A stretch of DNA of 64,000 nucleotides. It comes from Deinococcus aquiradiocola (GTDB taxonomy: Bacteria > Deinococcota > Deinococci > Deinococcales > Deinococcaceae). The translations under genes were made by a program, and so were the position numbers. This document shows, in pieces, positions 10,149 through 18,855 of this stretch. The DNA lies in assembly GCF_014646915.1 (NCBI RefSeq), contig NZ_BMOE01000002.1, forward strand, positions 310,844-374,843, in the 5' to 3' direction. The stretch's first letter is position 1, and each line of letters starts with the position of its first letter. Below the pieces are notes generated by a model. It saw nothing but the letters and a program-made list of their open reading frames with translations. It was not told the origin of the DNA and searched no databases.

Positions 10149-11768
10149 TCACTTCTTCAGGTACCAGCCGCTGGTGTTCACGAAGTTGGTCATGTTGGTG
10201 GGGTTCGGCACGAACCCGCCCAGCTTGTCGGTCACGGCGATCATGGACGGGTTGCTGGTGACGGGGATGCTCGGAAGGTCCTGCATCAGCAGCGTCTGGA
10301 AGTCACGGAGCGCCTTGCCGCGTGCGGTGGCGTCGAGGGTGCTCTCGGCGGTGTTCAGCAGGGCGTCCACTTTCGGGTTGCTGTACCCCTGGCCGTTGTT
10401 CACGCCCTTGCTGCCGAAGAAGACGCTGTAGGTGGGATCAGCCGCGGTGATCCAGCCGCTGTAGAACAGGTCGTAGCCGCCCTTGTAGCGGGCGTCGCGG
10501 AACGCCACGCCGGACTTGTTGTCGGGTTTGAGTTCCACCCCGATCGCTTTGAGGGAAGCGATGATCACCTGTTCGGCGTCCTCATCGGTGCTGCGTCCGG
10601 CCTGCACCATGATGTTGAAGCTCAGCCGCTGGCCGTCCTTGACGCGGATGCCGTCCGGGCCGGGTTTGTATCCGGCGGCGTCGAGGAGCTGCCGGGCCTT
10701 GGCAGGGTCGTAGGGGTACTTGGGAACCAGTTTGTTGCTGTACGAGAAGACCGGCACGACGACCGTGTCGATCGGGGTCGGGTAACCGCCGAGCGCCCTG
10801 CTGACGGTGGCCTTGTTGATGGCGTACGCGAAGGCCTTGCGGACGTTCAGGTCACGCAGCGGGGCCGGGCCCTTGAAGTTGAAATCGAGGTGCTGCCAGG
10901 ACAGGACGGCGTTCTTCACGATCTGCAGGCCCGGCTGGCTGTCGAGCTGCGGCACCTGCGAGTACGGGACGCCGTAGGCGAGCTGCACCTCGCCGGACTT
11001 CAGCTGCGTCACCATGGTGTTGCTGTCTGGAATGATCTTGAAGACCATGCGGTCGAGGTACGGCAGCTGCACGCCCGAGCTGTCTTTCCGCCAGTAGAAG
11101 GGATTGCGGTCGAGGATGACGTACTGGCCTTTCCGGTATTCCGTGACTTTGAACGGTCCGGTCCCGAGCGGCTGCTGGTTGTAGGTGTCGGTGTTGAGGT
11201 CCTTGCCGTCCAGCGTGTGTTTCGGCAGGATGCCGAAGGTGAACAGGGTGCTGGCGAAGTCCGGCGCGACCCGTTTGTAGTTCACGACCACTGTCAGCGG
11301 ATTGGGCGTGTCGATCGAGCTGATGTCGTCGGTGCCGTCCTTGGACTCGGCGATGAATTTGGGGTTCTTGACGGCTTCCCAGGTGAATTTCACGTCGGCC
11401 GAGGTGAAAGGCTGCCCGTCGGACCATTTCACGCCCGGGCGCAGGGTGTAGGTGACGACCATGCTCTTGCCGTCCGGGGCGACCTTGATGCCGCCGTTCT
11501 GGATGGTCGGGACGCGGGTCGCGAGGACCGGCACGTACCTGGCTTTGCTGTCCGGTGCGAGGAGGCCCTCGACCACGGCCGCCTGCACGTCACCGAGGTA
11601 CCCGGTGGAGTACACGTTGAGGGTGTCGATGTCGTATCCGAGGCCGACCGTGAGCGTCCCGCCGCGCTGCTGCGCCATTGCCATTCCGCTCAGCAGAATA
11701 ACGGTACCCACTGCACCCCTGATGCCACGCCAAGAAATGGAAGGTCCTGCACGCTTCTGATGCCCCAT
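10149..11768 (-). CDS. ABC transporter substrate-binding protein, family 5 (peptide type)
   Basis: 539 residues. A classical Sec signal (hydrophobic VGTVILLSGMAMA, cleavage near AMA-QQ) precedes an SBP_bac_5 domain. Typical landmarks include the GTL-VGL start of the domain, VKWSDGQPFTSADVKFT, LGTGPFKVTEYRKGQYV and ARQLLDAAGYKPGPDG. There is no lipobox cysteine, so the protein should be a free periplasmic binder. Family 5 proteins carry peptides, opines, nickel or oligosaccharides. The peptidases in the locus favour a peptide or amide. GGAGGT precedes the ATG, and the gene is the first of the operon driven by the promoter at 11845-11873. Confidence 0.93.
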   Translation of the reverse strand: MGHQKRAGPSISWRGIRGAVGTVILLSGMAMAQQRGGTLTVGLGYDIDTLNVYSTGYLGDVQAAVVEGLLAPDSKARYVPVLATRVPTIQNGGIKVAPDGKSMVVTYTLRPGVKWSDGQPFTSADVKFTWEAVKNPKFIAESKDGTDDISSIDTPNPLTVVVNYKRVAPDFASTLFTFGILPKHTLDGKDLNTDTYNQQPLGTGPFKVTEYRKGQYVILDRNPFYWRKDSSGVQLPYLDRMVFKIIPDSNTMVTQLKSGEVQLAYGVPYSQVPQLDSQPGLQIVKNAVLSWQHLDFNFKGPAPLRDLNVRKAFAYAINKATVSRALGGYPTPIDTVVVPVFSYSNKLVPKYPYDPAKARQLLDAAGYKPGPDGIRVKDGQRLSFNIMVQAGRSTDEDAEQVIIASLKAIGVELKPDNKSGVAFRDARYKGGYDLFYSGWITAADPTYSVFFGSKGVNNGQGYSNPKVDALLNTAESTLDATARGKALRDFQTLLMQDLPSIPVTSNPSMIAVTDKLGGFVPNPTNMTNFVNTSGWYLKK

Positions 11769-11844
11769 GTTCCTACCTCCGTGATGAGAGATAAAACCGA
11801 CCAGAACGACAAAAACCCGGCAATCCACCGTAGGTTTAGCCGGT

Positions 11845-11873
11845 AGTTTAGGTAGCATTCTGTGAAAAGTCAA
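11845..11873 (-). promoter_or_regulatory. Sigma-70-type promoter of the SBP operon
   Basis: On the minus strand a -35 hexamer TTGACT (11873-11868) is separated by exactly 17 bases from a -10 hexamer TAAACT (11850-11845). It lies about 75 bases before the binding-protein ATG and fits the direction of the nine-gene operon. The upstream palindrome at 11893-11907 sits 20 bases behind the -35, a position suited to activation or looping rather than simple blockage. Confidence 0.75.
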
Positions 11874-11892
11874 GGTGGGATTCATGCTCATA

Positions 11893-11940
11893 TTCCATCT
11901 GACGGAATAGACCCTTGACTTCCGGTTCCGTTTGGCGGAA
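11893..11940. promoter_or_regulatory. Pair of palindromic operators (probable IclR sites) and divergent promoter
   Basis: Two 15-base sites, TTCCATCTGACGGAA (11893-11907) and TTCCGTTTGGCGGAA (11926-11940), share TTCC-T-TG-CGGAA and are 33 bases apart, about three helical turns. A plus-strand -35-like TTGACT lies between them (11915-11920). The second site overlaps the expected -10 (near 11938-11944) of the DUF885-IclR-M24 unit. TTCCG-type inverted repeats are common targets of IclR-family regulators, and such a regulator is encoded at 13184. It probably represses its own operon and controls the importer operon, but this is inference from position. Confidence 0.7.
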
Positions 11941-11966
11941 TGATGGAGGCCATTCAGGAGGAACCC

Positions 11967-13163
11967 ATGCAGATCCACGAACCGACCGTCAACGACGCGC
12001 ACCTCGGCCGACAGCTCACCGCTCTGACCGTCGGCATGGATCACCTGGAACGCCGACTCTCGCGCGGCCACGGCGTCCTGGACAGCGAGGGCCTCGTCCC
12101 GATCTACCTGGGCGACGACCTCGTCCCGCCCCTGAATCTCGACGACTGGGACGCCGTCCACAGCGAACTCGACGACCTCGAACGCCAGACGGCCCGGTAC
12201 CCGGCGGGCGTGCGCCGCACCTTCCTGCAGGACATGCTGCGCTCACTGCGGACCGCCACGCGCCTCTTCGAAGGGGAAGAGCTCAGCTTCCGCGAGAAAC
12301 TCGAAGGCCTCGTCGGCGTTCCGGCCCAGCCGGTCTCCGCGGACGCGCTGCACGACATGCACGCCCAGCTCGCCGTGCTCCTCGAACGCGCCGGCCTGCG
12401 GCACGGCCCCCTGGCCGACCAGGTCGTCCGGTGGGAACAGGAACGCGCCCTGGACGCCGGGCAGCTCGAACCGACCTTCCTGGCCCTGATGACCGAAGCG
12501 CAGCGCCGCACCGACGCCCGCATCTACCCGACAGGCGACTACACCATGCGGCTCAACGCGCTGCGCGGCGTGCCGTTCACGGCCCGCTGCAACTTCACGG
12601 CGGGCCAGATGGACCTCAACATCGACCTGAACTTCACGCGCGCCGCACTCAAACACTTGGTCTGCCACGAGGTCTTCCCCGGACACTCCACCCAGCTGCT
12701 CTATACCCGCGACAAGGCCGCCAGCGGCGAATGCAGCGCCGACGTCCTGCTGTGCACCACGAACGCCGTCACTGGCTGCGTGCAGGAAGGCATCGGCGAC
12801 CAGGGCGTGGACCTGCTCGACTGGACCGAAGACGAGGACGACGCCGTTCATGTCCTGCTGCGCCGCATCCGCAGCGCCAGCGCCACGAGTGCAGCCTGGT
12901 ACCAGATGGGTGAAGGCTGGAGCGAGGACCGGGTGCACACCTACCTGGAACGGACCTCCTTCGGACAGAAGCCCTGGATCGAGGGCCGGATCCGTTTTGC
13001 CAGCTACAGCTTCCGCGGACCGTTCATCGCGTCATACTGGTTCGGCAACGAGGCGGTCCGTGAAGTCCGTGAGCGCGTCACGGCTGAGCAGTGGCCGGAA
13101 TTCATCTCGTTCCTGTATGGCCAGATGCACTCACCGCGCAGCATCGGTCAGTTCGGATCCTGA
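11967..13163 (+). CDS. DUF885-like zinc metallopeptidase with intact HExxxH
   Basis: 398 residues, shorter than the usual 550-600 for DUF885. The zinc helix LVCHEVFPGHSTQ (about residues 230-242) and the downstream glutamate block CVQEGIGDQG are both present, consistent with a cytosolic metallopeptidase. AGGAGG lies six bases before the ATG at 11967; an ATG at 11940 is in frame but overlaps the second operator. The IclR gene follows within 25 bases. The gene faces the importer operon across shared operators, so it probably acts on the same imported peptide or amide. The N-terminal third is helical and not otherwise recognised. Confidence 0.8.
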   Translation: MQIHEPTVNDAHLGRQLTALTVGMDHLERRLSRGHGVLDSEGLVPIYLGDDLVPPLNLDDWDAVHSELDDLERQTARYPAGVRRTFLQDMLRSLRTATRLFEGEELSFREKLEGLVGVPAQPVSADALHDMHAQLAVLLERAGLRHGPLADQVVRWEQERALDAGQLEPTFLALMTEAQRRTDARIYPTGDYTMRLNALRGVPFTARCNFTAGQMDLNIDLNFTRAALKHLVCHEVFPGHSTQLLYTRDKAASGECSADVLLCTTNAVTGCVQEGIGDQGVDLLDWTEDEDDAVHVLLRRIRSASATSAAWYQMGEGWSEDRVHTYLERTSFGQKPWIEGRIRFASYSFRGPFIASYWFGNEAVREVRERVTAEQWPEFISFLYGQMHSPRSIGQFGS

Positions 13164-13166
13164 ACC

Positions 13167-13187
13167 ATGAGCGACCCCATCCAATGA
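13167..13187 (+). other. Six-codon mini-ORF overlapping the IclR start
   Basis: The bases after the DUF885-like stop encode ATG, five more codons and TGA (peptide MSDPIQ). The TGA overlaps the IclR ATG, with the bases arranged AATGAGC. The IclR ATG has no good ribosome site of its own, so termination on this mini-ORF could deliver ribosomes to it. It could also be an accidental reading of the IclR N-terminal codons, which begin with the same ATGAGC. No expression evidence is available. Confidence 0.35.
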
Positions 13188-13969
13188 GCGAAAACGTCCA
13201 GAGTGTCGAGCGGGCCCTCGACATCATCAACACCATCGTGGCCGCCAACCGTTCCCTGAGCATCGCGGAACTGTCGCAGAACATGGGCCTGGCGCCCAGC
13301 ACCATCCACCGTATCCTGCAGACCCTCACCGCCAAGAACTACGTCTACCAGGACCCGCAGAGCAAACGCTACGACATCGGCCCGGAGATCGTCGACATCA
13401 GCAGCGCCCTCTACCTGCGCTACGACCTCGTCCGGCGGATCCGGCCGTACCTGCAGATGCTGGTCGAACTGACCGGGGAAACGGCGCACGTCGCCCAGCT
13501 GAACGGCACCACCGCCATGTACCTCAGTCAGGTTGAACCGCTCAGCATGGTCCGGATGTTCACGACGCCGGGCAGCATCGCGCCGCTGCACTGCAGCGAC
13601 GTCGGCAAGGTCTTCCTCGCGGACCTGCCCGCCGCGCGGGTCGAGGAGATCGTCCGCAAGACCGGCCTGCCGGTCCGGACGCCGCACACCATCACGGACC
13701 CCGTCGGCCTGACGGCAGAACTGCAGCGCGTCCGCGCGGACGGCTACGCCATCGACGACGAGGAGCGCGAGATGGGCGTCCGCTGCCTGTCAGCCGGGAT
13801 CCTGAACGGCGCCGGGAAGGTCATCGCCGCCATCGGGGTGGCCGGACCCACCAACCGGCTCAGCCGGTCAAGGATCGACGAGGTGAGTGCCGCCGTGGTG
13901 AGCATGGCCGACCGCAGCGCCAACGACCTCATCCGGCAGCCCGCCGTGCCGGATCACGTGGAACGCTGA
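13184..13969 (+). CDS. IclR-family transcriptional regulator
   Basis: 261 residues. The N-terminal winged HTH is typical: SVERALDIINTIVAANRSLS, then IAELSQNMGLAPSTIHRILQTL. The C-terminal GAF-like effector domain contains PLHCSDVGKVFLADLP and DEEREMGVRCLSAGI, both standard IclR blocks. It lies between the DUF885-like gene and the M24 gene, and the two TTCC-CGGAA palindromes at 11893-11940 are its likely binding sites. IclR regulators usually sense a small carboxylate derived from the pathway they control. The start is fixed by the HTH position and overlaps a six-codon mini-ORF. Confidence 0.92.
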   Translation: MSENVQSVERALDIINTIVAANRSLSIAELSQNMGLAPSTIHRILQTLTAKNYVYQDPQSKRYDIGPEIVDISSALYLRYDLVRRIRPYLQMLVELTGETAHVAQLNGTTAMYLSQVEPLSMVRMFTTPGSIAPLHCSDVGKVFLADLPAARVEEIVRKTGLPVRTPHTITDPVGLTAELQRVRADGYAIDDEEREMGVRCLSAGILNGAGKVIAAIGVAGPTNRLSRSRIDEVSAAVVSMADRSANDLIRQPAVPDHVER

Positions 13970-13989
13970 ACGACCCGGGGAGGAACAGC

Positions 13990-15210
13990 ATGACGCAGCC
14001 CGACGCCCGACTGGAGATCACACCGGACGAATACCGGCAGAGGCGCGAACGTCTCTGCCTGCTCCTGCAGGCCCAGGGCCTGGACGCCGTCTGCGTGTTC
14101 GCGCCGGTCCGGGTCGCGTACCTGAGCGGCTTCTTCTTCTCGGCGACGGAACGACCGATCGCGCTGATCGTGACCGCCTCGGGCGAGGTGGCCGCCCTGC
14201 TGCCCCGGCTGGAGGTGTCACACTACGAGCTTCAGGGCCCCGGCGGCACCCTGCTGGAGGTCTACGCCGAGTACCCGGGCGGCGGCAGCGGCAGACACCC
14301 CATGCGGCACCTGCAGGACCTCCTGACCCGGCTCGGCCTGCAGGACCGGCGTGTCGCGGCCGACGTGGACGGCTACGAGCACCGCTGGGGGTACCGTGGA
14401 CCGGCGCTCAGCGAGGTGCTCGGGCGGCCCGTCCCGTCCGCGCTGGCCCTGATCGACGATCTGCGCGCCGTGAAGAGCAGCGCCGAGATCGCCCTGATGC
14501 GGGAAGCCTGCCGCTGGGGCGACCACGCCCACCGGCTGATGCAGGACGGCCTGCACGTCGGCGCGCAGGAGCTGCTCGTGTCCCACGCGGCGAGCCTCCA
14601 GGCGACCGAGGACCTGCTCGGCACGCTCGGAGGGCGGTACGTGCCGAAATCACGCGAGGGGATGCCCGCCAACGCCATGTTCATCCGCGGCGCGAACACC
14701 GCGCACCCGCACGGTCTTCATCAGGCCGGGCCCGTCCAGAGAGGCGACGTCCTCGTCACCGGCGCGTACGGCATCATCGGCGGGTACGAGTCGGAACTGG
14801 AACGCACCATGATCGTGGGCGACCCTGGCCCCGACGTCGCCCGCTACTTCGGCGCGATGCTGACGGCGCAGCAGGTGGCCTTCGGGGCCCTCCGGCCCGG
14901 CCGGACCTGCGCGGAGGTCGAGGCGGACGTCCGGAGGTTCATCCGGGACGAGTTGGGCATGGACGGCCTCGTCCGCCACCACACTGGCCACGCGTTCGGC
15001 CTCGAAGGACATGAGCACCCGTTCCTGGACCTCGACGACCACAGCGTCATCGTGCCGGGCATGGTCTTCTCGGTCGAACCTGGACTGTACGTCCCGGACG
15101 TGGCCGGGTTCCGCCACTCCGATACCGTGGTCGTCACGGCGACCGGAAACGAGCGCCTCAGCCTCTACCCGCGTGACCTGGCATCACTCACCGTTCCGGT
15201 CCCCGGCTGA
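13990..15210 (+). CDS. M24-fold (creatinase/aminopeptidase P-like) protein with missing metal ligands
   Basis: 406 residues. An N-terminal creatinase-like domain (about 1-160, with VAYLSGFFFSATERP) and a C-terminal pita-bread domain are visible. The motif HHTGHAFGLEGHEHP and the strand VFSVEPGLYVP are kept. However, the first Asp of the DAG motif reads VTGAYGIIGGY, the second Asp reads as Glu (ESELERT), and the last Glu reads HSDTVVV. Three of the five standard dimetal ligands are thus altered, as in metal-free creatinase. A C-N hydrolase acting on a guanidino or amide substrate is therefore more likely than a prolidase. GGGGAGG precedes the ATG, 20 bases after the IclR stop. Confidence 0.8.
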   Translation: MTQPDARLEITPDEYRQRRERLCLLLQAQGLDAVCVFAPVRVAYLSGFFFSATERPIALIVTASGEVAALLPRLEVSHYELQGPGGTLLEVYAEYPGGGSGRHPMRHLQDLLTRLGLQDRRVAADVDGYEHRWGYRGPALSEVLGRPVPSALALIDDLRAVKSSAEIALMREACRWGDHAHRLMQDGLHVGAQELLVSHAASLQATEDLLGTLGGRYVPKSREGMPANAMFIRGANTAHPHGLHQAGPVQRGDVLVTGAYGIIGGYESELERTMIVGDPGPDVARYFGAMLTAQQVAFGALRPGRTCAEVEADVRRFIRDELGMDGLVRHHTGHAFGLEGHEHPFLDLDDHSVIVPGMVFSVEPGLYVPDVAGFRHSDTVVVTATGNERLSLYPRDLASLTVPVPG

Positions 15211-16806
15211 CCGTCCCGCCTCCCGCACCGCGCTCCCCGGCTCGGCAGGCGTCAGCCTCGTCCTGTTGCGTCCAGCCTGTTTCGCGGCGTAGAGGGCCGT
15301 GTCGGCATGCCGCACGGCGTCCGCTCCCGTGACGGCATCGACGAGGACGCCGCCGACGCTGACCGTCACCGCGCCGGCCGGATCGTGGCGGCCAAGCGCG
15401 ACGGCGAGGCGCAGGCGTTCGGCGACCGTGCTCAGCTGGGTGTGGCCCGCGCCCTTCAGGATGACGGCGAACTCCTCCCCGCCGTAGCGGTACGCGCGGT
15501 CACCGGGTCTCAGCGCGCCGCGGATGGCGACCGCCACATCGCGGAGCACCTCGTCGCCCGTCTGGTGGCCGAAGGTGTCGTTGATCCGCTTGAAGTGATC
15601 GATGTCGATCATCAGGAGGCCGTCGTCGTCCGCGAGGAATGGGAGGTCCCGGTCGAACTGCCGCCGGTTGCTCAGGCCGGTCAGGGCGTCCGTCACGCTG
15701 AGCCGTTCGTAATGGCCCTTGATGGACTGTACCTCGTCCAGCCGGACCATCAGCGCGCTCGTGACCTGACGCGCCTCCTGCGCCTGCAGCTGAGCGGCTT
15801 CGGTCACGCGGTGCAGTTCCAGACGGCTGACGAGTGTGACCCGCTCGTGCTGGTACTGCTTCAGCAGGGTCTCCAGCAGGGTCCGCATGCTGCGGTACGC
15901 CTGGGCATGGTCGCCCAGTCCGGCGTGAATGGACGCCGTGAGGTCAAGGAGATGCAGGCGCGCGTCCCCGCGCAGGGCGTCCTCGTCCTGCAGGCGACCC
16001 AGCCAGATCATCGCCTGCCCGGGATCGCCGAGCTGCAGTTCAAGTCGGGCGGCCGTCAACCAGAGCATGTGCAGCGCCTCACCCATGAACTCGGAGCGTT
16101 CGTCCAAGCGCGCCAGCGCGGCGTTCAGCAGCTGACGGGCCTGCCCGTACCGACCCGCGTGCGTCGCCTGAGCGATCTGCAGGTTGACGCACCAGGGCCA
16201 CAGCATCATCGCGTGCGCGTCCAGGATCAGCGCCTCGGCCAGATCGACGAGTGGAGCGGCCAGCGCGAACTCCCCCTGGTGGTGATGCACCCCGGCCATG
16301 TTCGCCGTGATCAGCCCCCGGATGGCCGTCATGGCCGGGCTGCCGTCCGTGACCAGGTCAGCGGCCTGCCGGTAGTAGTCGTAGGCGCTGGAGGCAGAAT
16401 TCCACGCCATGATCGCGCCCAGGTCATTGAGGGCCAGCGCCTGAAGTTCAGCGTCCTGCAGCCGCTGCCCCAGGCTCAGTTGTTCCTGCAGCAGCGTCAC
16501 GCAGCGCGCGATGTCCCCGGAAATGTACAGCAGCACGGCGTGGAGGTTCAGCAGGCGACCGTGCCACACGGTCTGCCCGTCGCCCGACAGCGCCTCCTCT
16601 GCCTGCCGGACCATCGACAACGCCTGCCGGATCTGCCCGCGCCGCCACTCCAGAAAGGCCTCGACGGCCAGCACCTGCACCGACGTGGCGTCGGCGTGCG
16701 GCACGGAGCGGAGCCACGCATGCACGGCAGCCGGAGCGGAAAAACGCAGGTCCCAGGCCTGCTGCGCGTCGGCGACCGTGACGTTCATGTCACGATGATC
16801 GGCCAT
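15184..16806 (-). CDS. Diguanylate cyclase with N-terminal TPR-like repeats
   Basis: 540 residues. About 330 N-terminal residues form helical TPR-like repeats rich in LxxLG/A spacing. A predicted coiled coil (about 330-365) follows, then a GGDEF domain (about 370-525). The catalytic motif is GGEEF in YRYGGEEFAVIL, and an RxxD inhibitory site (RPGD) lies five residues before it, so the enzyme should be active and product-inhibited. It makes cyclic di-GMP in the cytosol, presumably in response to a protein or peptide bound by the repeats. The last 27 bases overlap the 3' end of the M24 gene on the other strand. A second in-frame ATG lies six codons in. Confidence 0.92.
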   Translation of the reverse strand: MADHRDMNVTVADAQQAWDLRFSAPAAVHAWLRSVPHADATSVQVLAVEAFLEWRRGQIRQALSMVRQAEEALSGDGQTVWHGRLLNLHAVLLYISGDIARCVTLLQEQLSLGQRLQDAELQALALNDLGAIMAWNSASSAYDYYRQAADLVTDGSPAMTAIRGLITANMAGVHHHQGEFALAAPLVDLAEALILDAHAMMLWPWCVNLQIAQATHAGRYGQARQLLNAALARLDERSEFMGEALHMLWLTAARLELQLGDPGQAMIWLGRLQDEDALRGDARLHLLDLTASIHAGLGDHAQAYRSMRTLLETLLKQYQHERVTLVSRLELHRVTEAAQLQAQEARQVTSALMVRLDEVQSIKGHYERLSVTDALTGLSNRRQFDRDLPFLADDDGLLMIDIDHFKRINDTFGHQTGDEVLRDVAVAIRGALRPGDRAYRYGGEEFAVILKGAGHTQLSTVAERLRLAVALGRHDPAGAVTVSVGGVLVDAVTGADAVRHADTALYAAKQAGRNRTRLTPAEPGSAVREAGRSAGDRNGE

Positions 16807-16879
16807 GGCGTCTTGCAGACCTCTGACTCGGACCGGTCACGCCGTGCAGTCCAGTCACCGTCAGGGCGCCCAGTCACTG

Positions 16880-17818
16880 TCAGTGCGCAGTCCGGCGTGC
16901 GGGCATCAGGTGCAGGATCAGCACGATCAGTCCACCGACCGCGGCGCCCACCACGGCAGAGCCGAGCGTCTCGACCAGCCATTCGAGCACGCCTTCCAGA
17001 GCGGGGACGGCGTGACCGGCCGCGAGGGACCATCCGTGCAGCAGGTGCGCCGGGCCGGTCACGCCCAGCTTGTTCAGACCGTCGATCAGGATGTGCCCGC
17101 CGACCCACAGCATGGCGGCCGTGCCGATCACGGACAGGGCCGACATCACGACCGGCATGCCTTTCACGAGGCCCCGCCCGAAGGCGCGCGCGGCGCCGGA
17201 ACCGCTGCGGGCGAGGCGCAGACCGAGGTCGTCCATCTTCACGATGACGCCCACCACGCCGTACACCAGGGCCGTGATGAGGACCGCGACGACCACCAGG
17301 ATCAAGGCGCGGGAGAAGAACGGCTCGTCCGCGACTTCGGCCAGCGAGATCGCCATGATCTCCGCCGAGAGGATGAAGTCCGTCCGGATGGCACCCGACA
17401 CCATCTTGCGCTCGTGCTCGGCGCTGCTGAGCACTTCAGGGTCCCGCGATTCCTCGTGCCCGCCGCTCAGGGCCTCGTACACCTTCTCGGCACCCTCGAA
17501 GCACAGGTACGCGCCGCCCACCATCAGGAGCGGCGTCAGCGACCACGGCAGGAACTGACTGAGCAGCAGCGCGGCCGGGAGGATGAACACGACCTTGTTG
17601 CGCAGGGAGCCGCGCGCGATCTGCAGGATGATCGGCAGTTCCCGGTCGGGCGAGAACCCCGTGACGTACGTGGGCGCGACGGCCGTGTCGTCCACGACCA
17701 CCCCGATGGCCTTGACGCTGGCCTTCCCGGCCGCGGCACCGATGTCGTCGATGGACGCGGCCGCGAGGCGGGCGATGGCCGCCACATCGTCGAGCAGGGC
17801 GACGAGGCCGCCGCTCAC
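16880..17818 (-). CDS. DUF808-family inner-membrane protein (YedI-like)
   Basis: 312 residues. It begins GGLVALLDDVAAIARLAAAS and contains KAIGVVVDDTAVAPTYV, RELPIILQIARGSLRNK and DFILSAEIMAISL, all hallmarks of DUF808. Five or six hydrophobic segments are visible after about residue 85. The family is found in many Gram-negative and Deinococcus genomes and its function is unknown. The start is a GTG at 17818. The gene is alone on its strand between the diguanylate cyclase (74 bases away) and a long untranslated stretch. Confidence 0.88.
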   Translation of the reverse strand: MSGGLVALLDDVAAIARLAAASIDDIGAAAGKASVKAIGVVVDDTAVAPTYVTGFSPDRELPIILQIARGSLRNKVVFILPAALLLSQFLPWSLTPLLMVGGAYLCFEGAEKVYEALSGGHEESRDPEVLSSAEHERKMVSGAIRTDFILSAEIMAISLAEVADEPFFSRALILVVVAVLITALVYGVVGVIVKMDDLGLRLARSGSGAARAFGRGLVKGMPVVMSALSVIGTAAMLWVGGHILIDGLNKLGVTGPAHLLHGWSLAAGHAVPALEGVLEWLVETLGSAVVGAAVGGLIVLILHLMPARRTAH

Positions 17819-18267
17819 GCGGCACCCCGAAAGGAAAAGCTGGTCTGGTGGTGGGCGGGATCAAGGGCAGGCATCTGCGGTCCAGCGTACCAACCCGGCC
17901 GCTGCGGGTTCACCTGAGCGTCAAGAGCATTCCTTGAGGTCGCCGGGAAGGTCGGCAGGCGGGACGCCCCGGGGGCGCGGAGCGCGGCCGAAGCGAAGTG
18001 AGGTCATGGGCCACGGAGCCGAGTCACCGGGAGGTGGGCAGAGGGACTGAAGGCCAAGCGGTCCGGTCCTGAGCGTCCAGCGAAGTCCCCACCGCTAACG
18101 CCGAACACCTTCTGTGCTGGGCCAGGAATCCTCACCCGTCAGAGTGATAAATGTCCCGGTCATCATAAAGGAATGTGGGCTGAGATCATAAATCTGCGGC
18201 ACTATTGCGGGGAATGCGGCAATTGACCGGTCTGCCTGGGTCTATCTTGATTCACGGAGGAACACAA
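17819..18267. other. GC-rich intergenic region without a recognised gene
   Basis: 449 bases between the DUF808 start and the cupredoxin start. Short hairpins are visible near 17965-17975 (around CGCCCCGGGGGCG), and CTGAGCGTC occurs twice about 160 bases apart. Frames crossing it look like shadows with no family features. The last 130 bases are more AT-rich and probably hold the cupredoxin promoter, but no convincing -35/-10 pair was found. It could encode a structured RNA; no tmRNA, RNase P or SRP signature was seen. Confidence 0.4.
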
Positions 18268-18747
18268 ATGAATAAAAGACTTCTTCTCTTGCTCACACTG
18301 AGCATTTCCAGCGCTTCGGCGGCCAGTTACGTCAGCAGCAACGCCTCGACCAAAACGGCCACCATCACGGTCGACGCCGGGCAGGGCGCTGCGGGCGGCG
18401 GGCTGAACTTCAACGGTGCCGTCAAGGGTGCCAAGAGCTTCACCGTTCCGGCCGGCTGGAACGTCGTCATGAAGTTCAAGAACATGGGCAGCTTCGGCCA
18501 CAGTGCCACCGTGGTGAAAGGCAGCACCCCGCCCGCCAGCGTGACCGAGAAGACGGTGGCGTTCCCCGGCGCCTACACCAAGATGCTGATGCAGGGGCTG
18601 GGCATGAACGCGGCCGACACGGTCAAGTTCAAGGCGACCACCGCCGGCAGCTACCTGATCATCTGCGGCGTTCCGGGCCACGCGCTCGGCGGGCAGTACC
18701 TCGGTCTGAAGGTCGTGGCAGGGGCGAAGGCAGCCACCTACCAGTAA
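18268..18747 (+). CDS. Secreted sulfocyanin-like cupredoxin
   Basis: 159 residues. A Sec signal (MNKRLLLLLTLSISSASA, cleavage near ASA-AS) leads into one cupredoxin domain. The first copper His is in FGHSATVV. The C-terminal loop reads CGVPGHALGGQ, giving Cys and His in the usual CxxxxH spacing but Gln where the axial Met of sulfocyanin or plastocyanin is expected. It should be a periplasmic or exported electron-transfer protein, and the Gln ligand suggests a lower redox potential, as in stellacyanin. GGAGG lies seven bases before the ATG. It is a single-gene unit ending at a strong bidirectional terminator. Confidence 0.85.
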   Translation: MNKRLLLLLTLSISSASAASYVSSNASTKTATITVDAGQGAAGGGLNFNGAVKGAKSFTVPAGWNVVMKFKNMGSFGHSATVVKGSTPPASVTEKTVAFPGAYTKMLMQGLGMNAADTVKFKATTAGSYLIICGVPGHALGGQYLGLKVVAGAKAATYQ

Positions 18748-18855
18748 TCGACGGGCCGGACCGCGGGTGACGCTCCGGGTTTTCCGCTGGTCCCCCGCGG
18801 TGCTCTCCACACTGCCTGCGGAGCAGTGCCCGGGAGGCCTCGTGGACCGGCAGGT

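Noticed and set aside
15184..15210. Functional meaning of the 27-base convergent overlap, also seen at 42308-42334
   Set aside because: The equal overlap lengths look coincidental; the gene pairs are unrelated and convergent overlaps are common in compact genomes.
17938..18080. A fourth copy of the dispersed repeat or a structured RNA gene
   Set aside because: Only a short stretch (GGCCGAAGCGAAGTGAGG) resembles the repeat in reverse orientation. The ends do not pair and no RNA family signature was seen.
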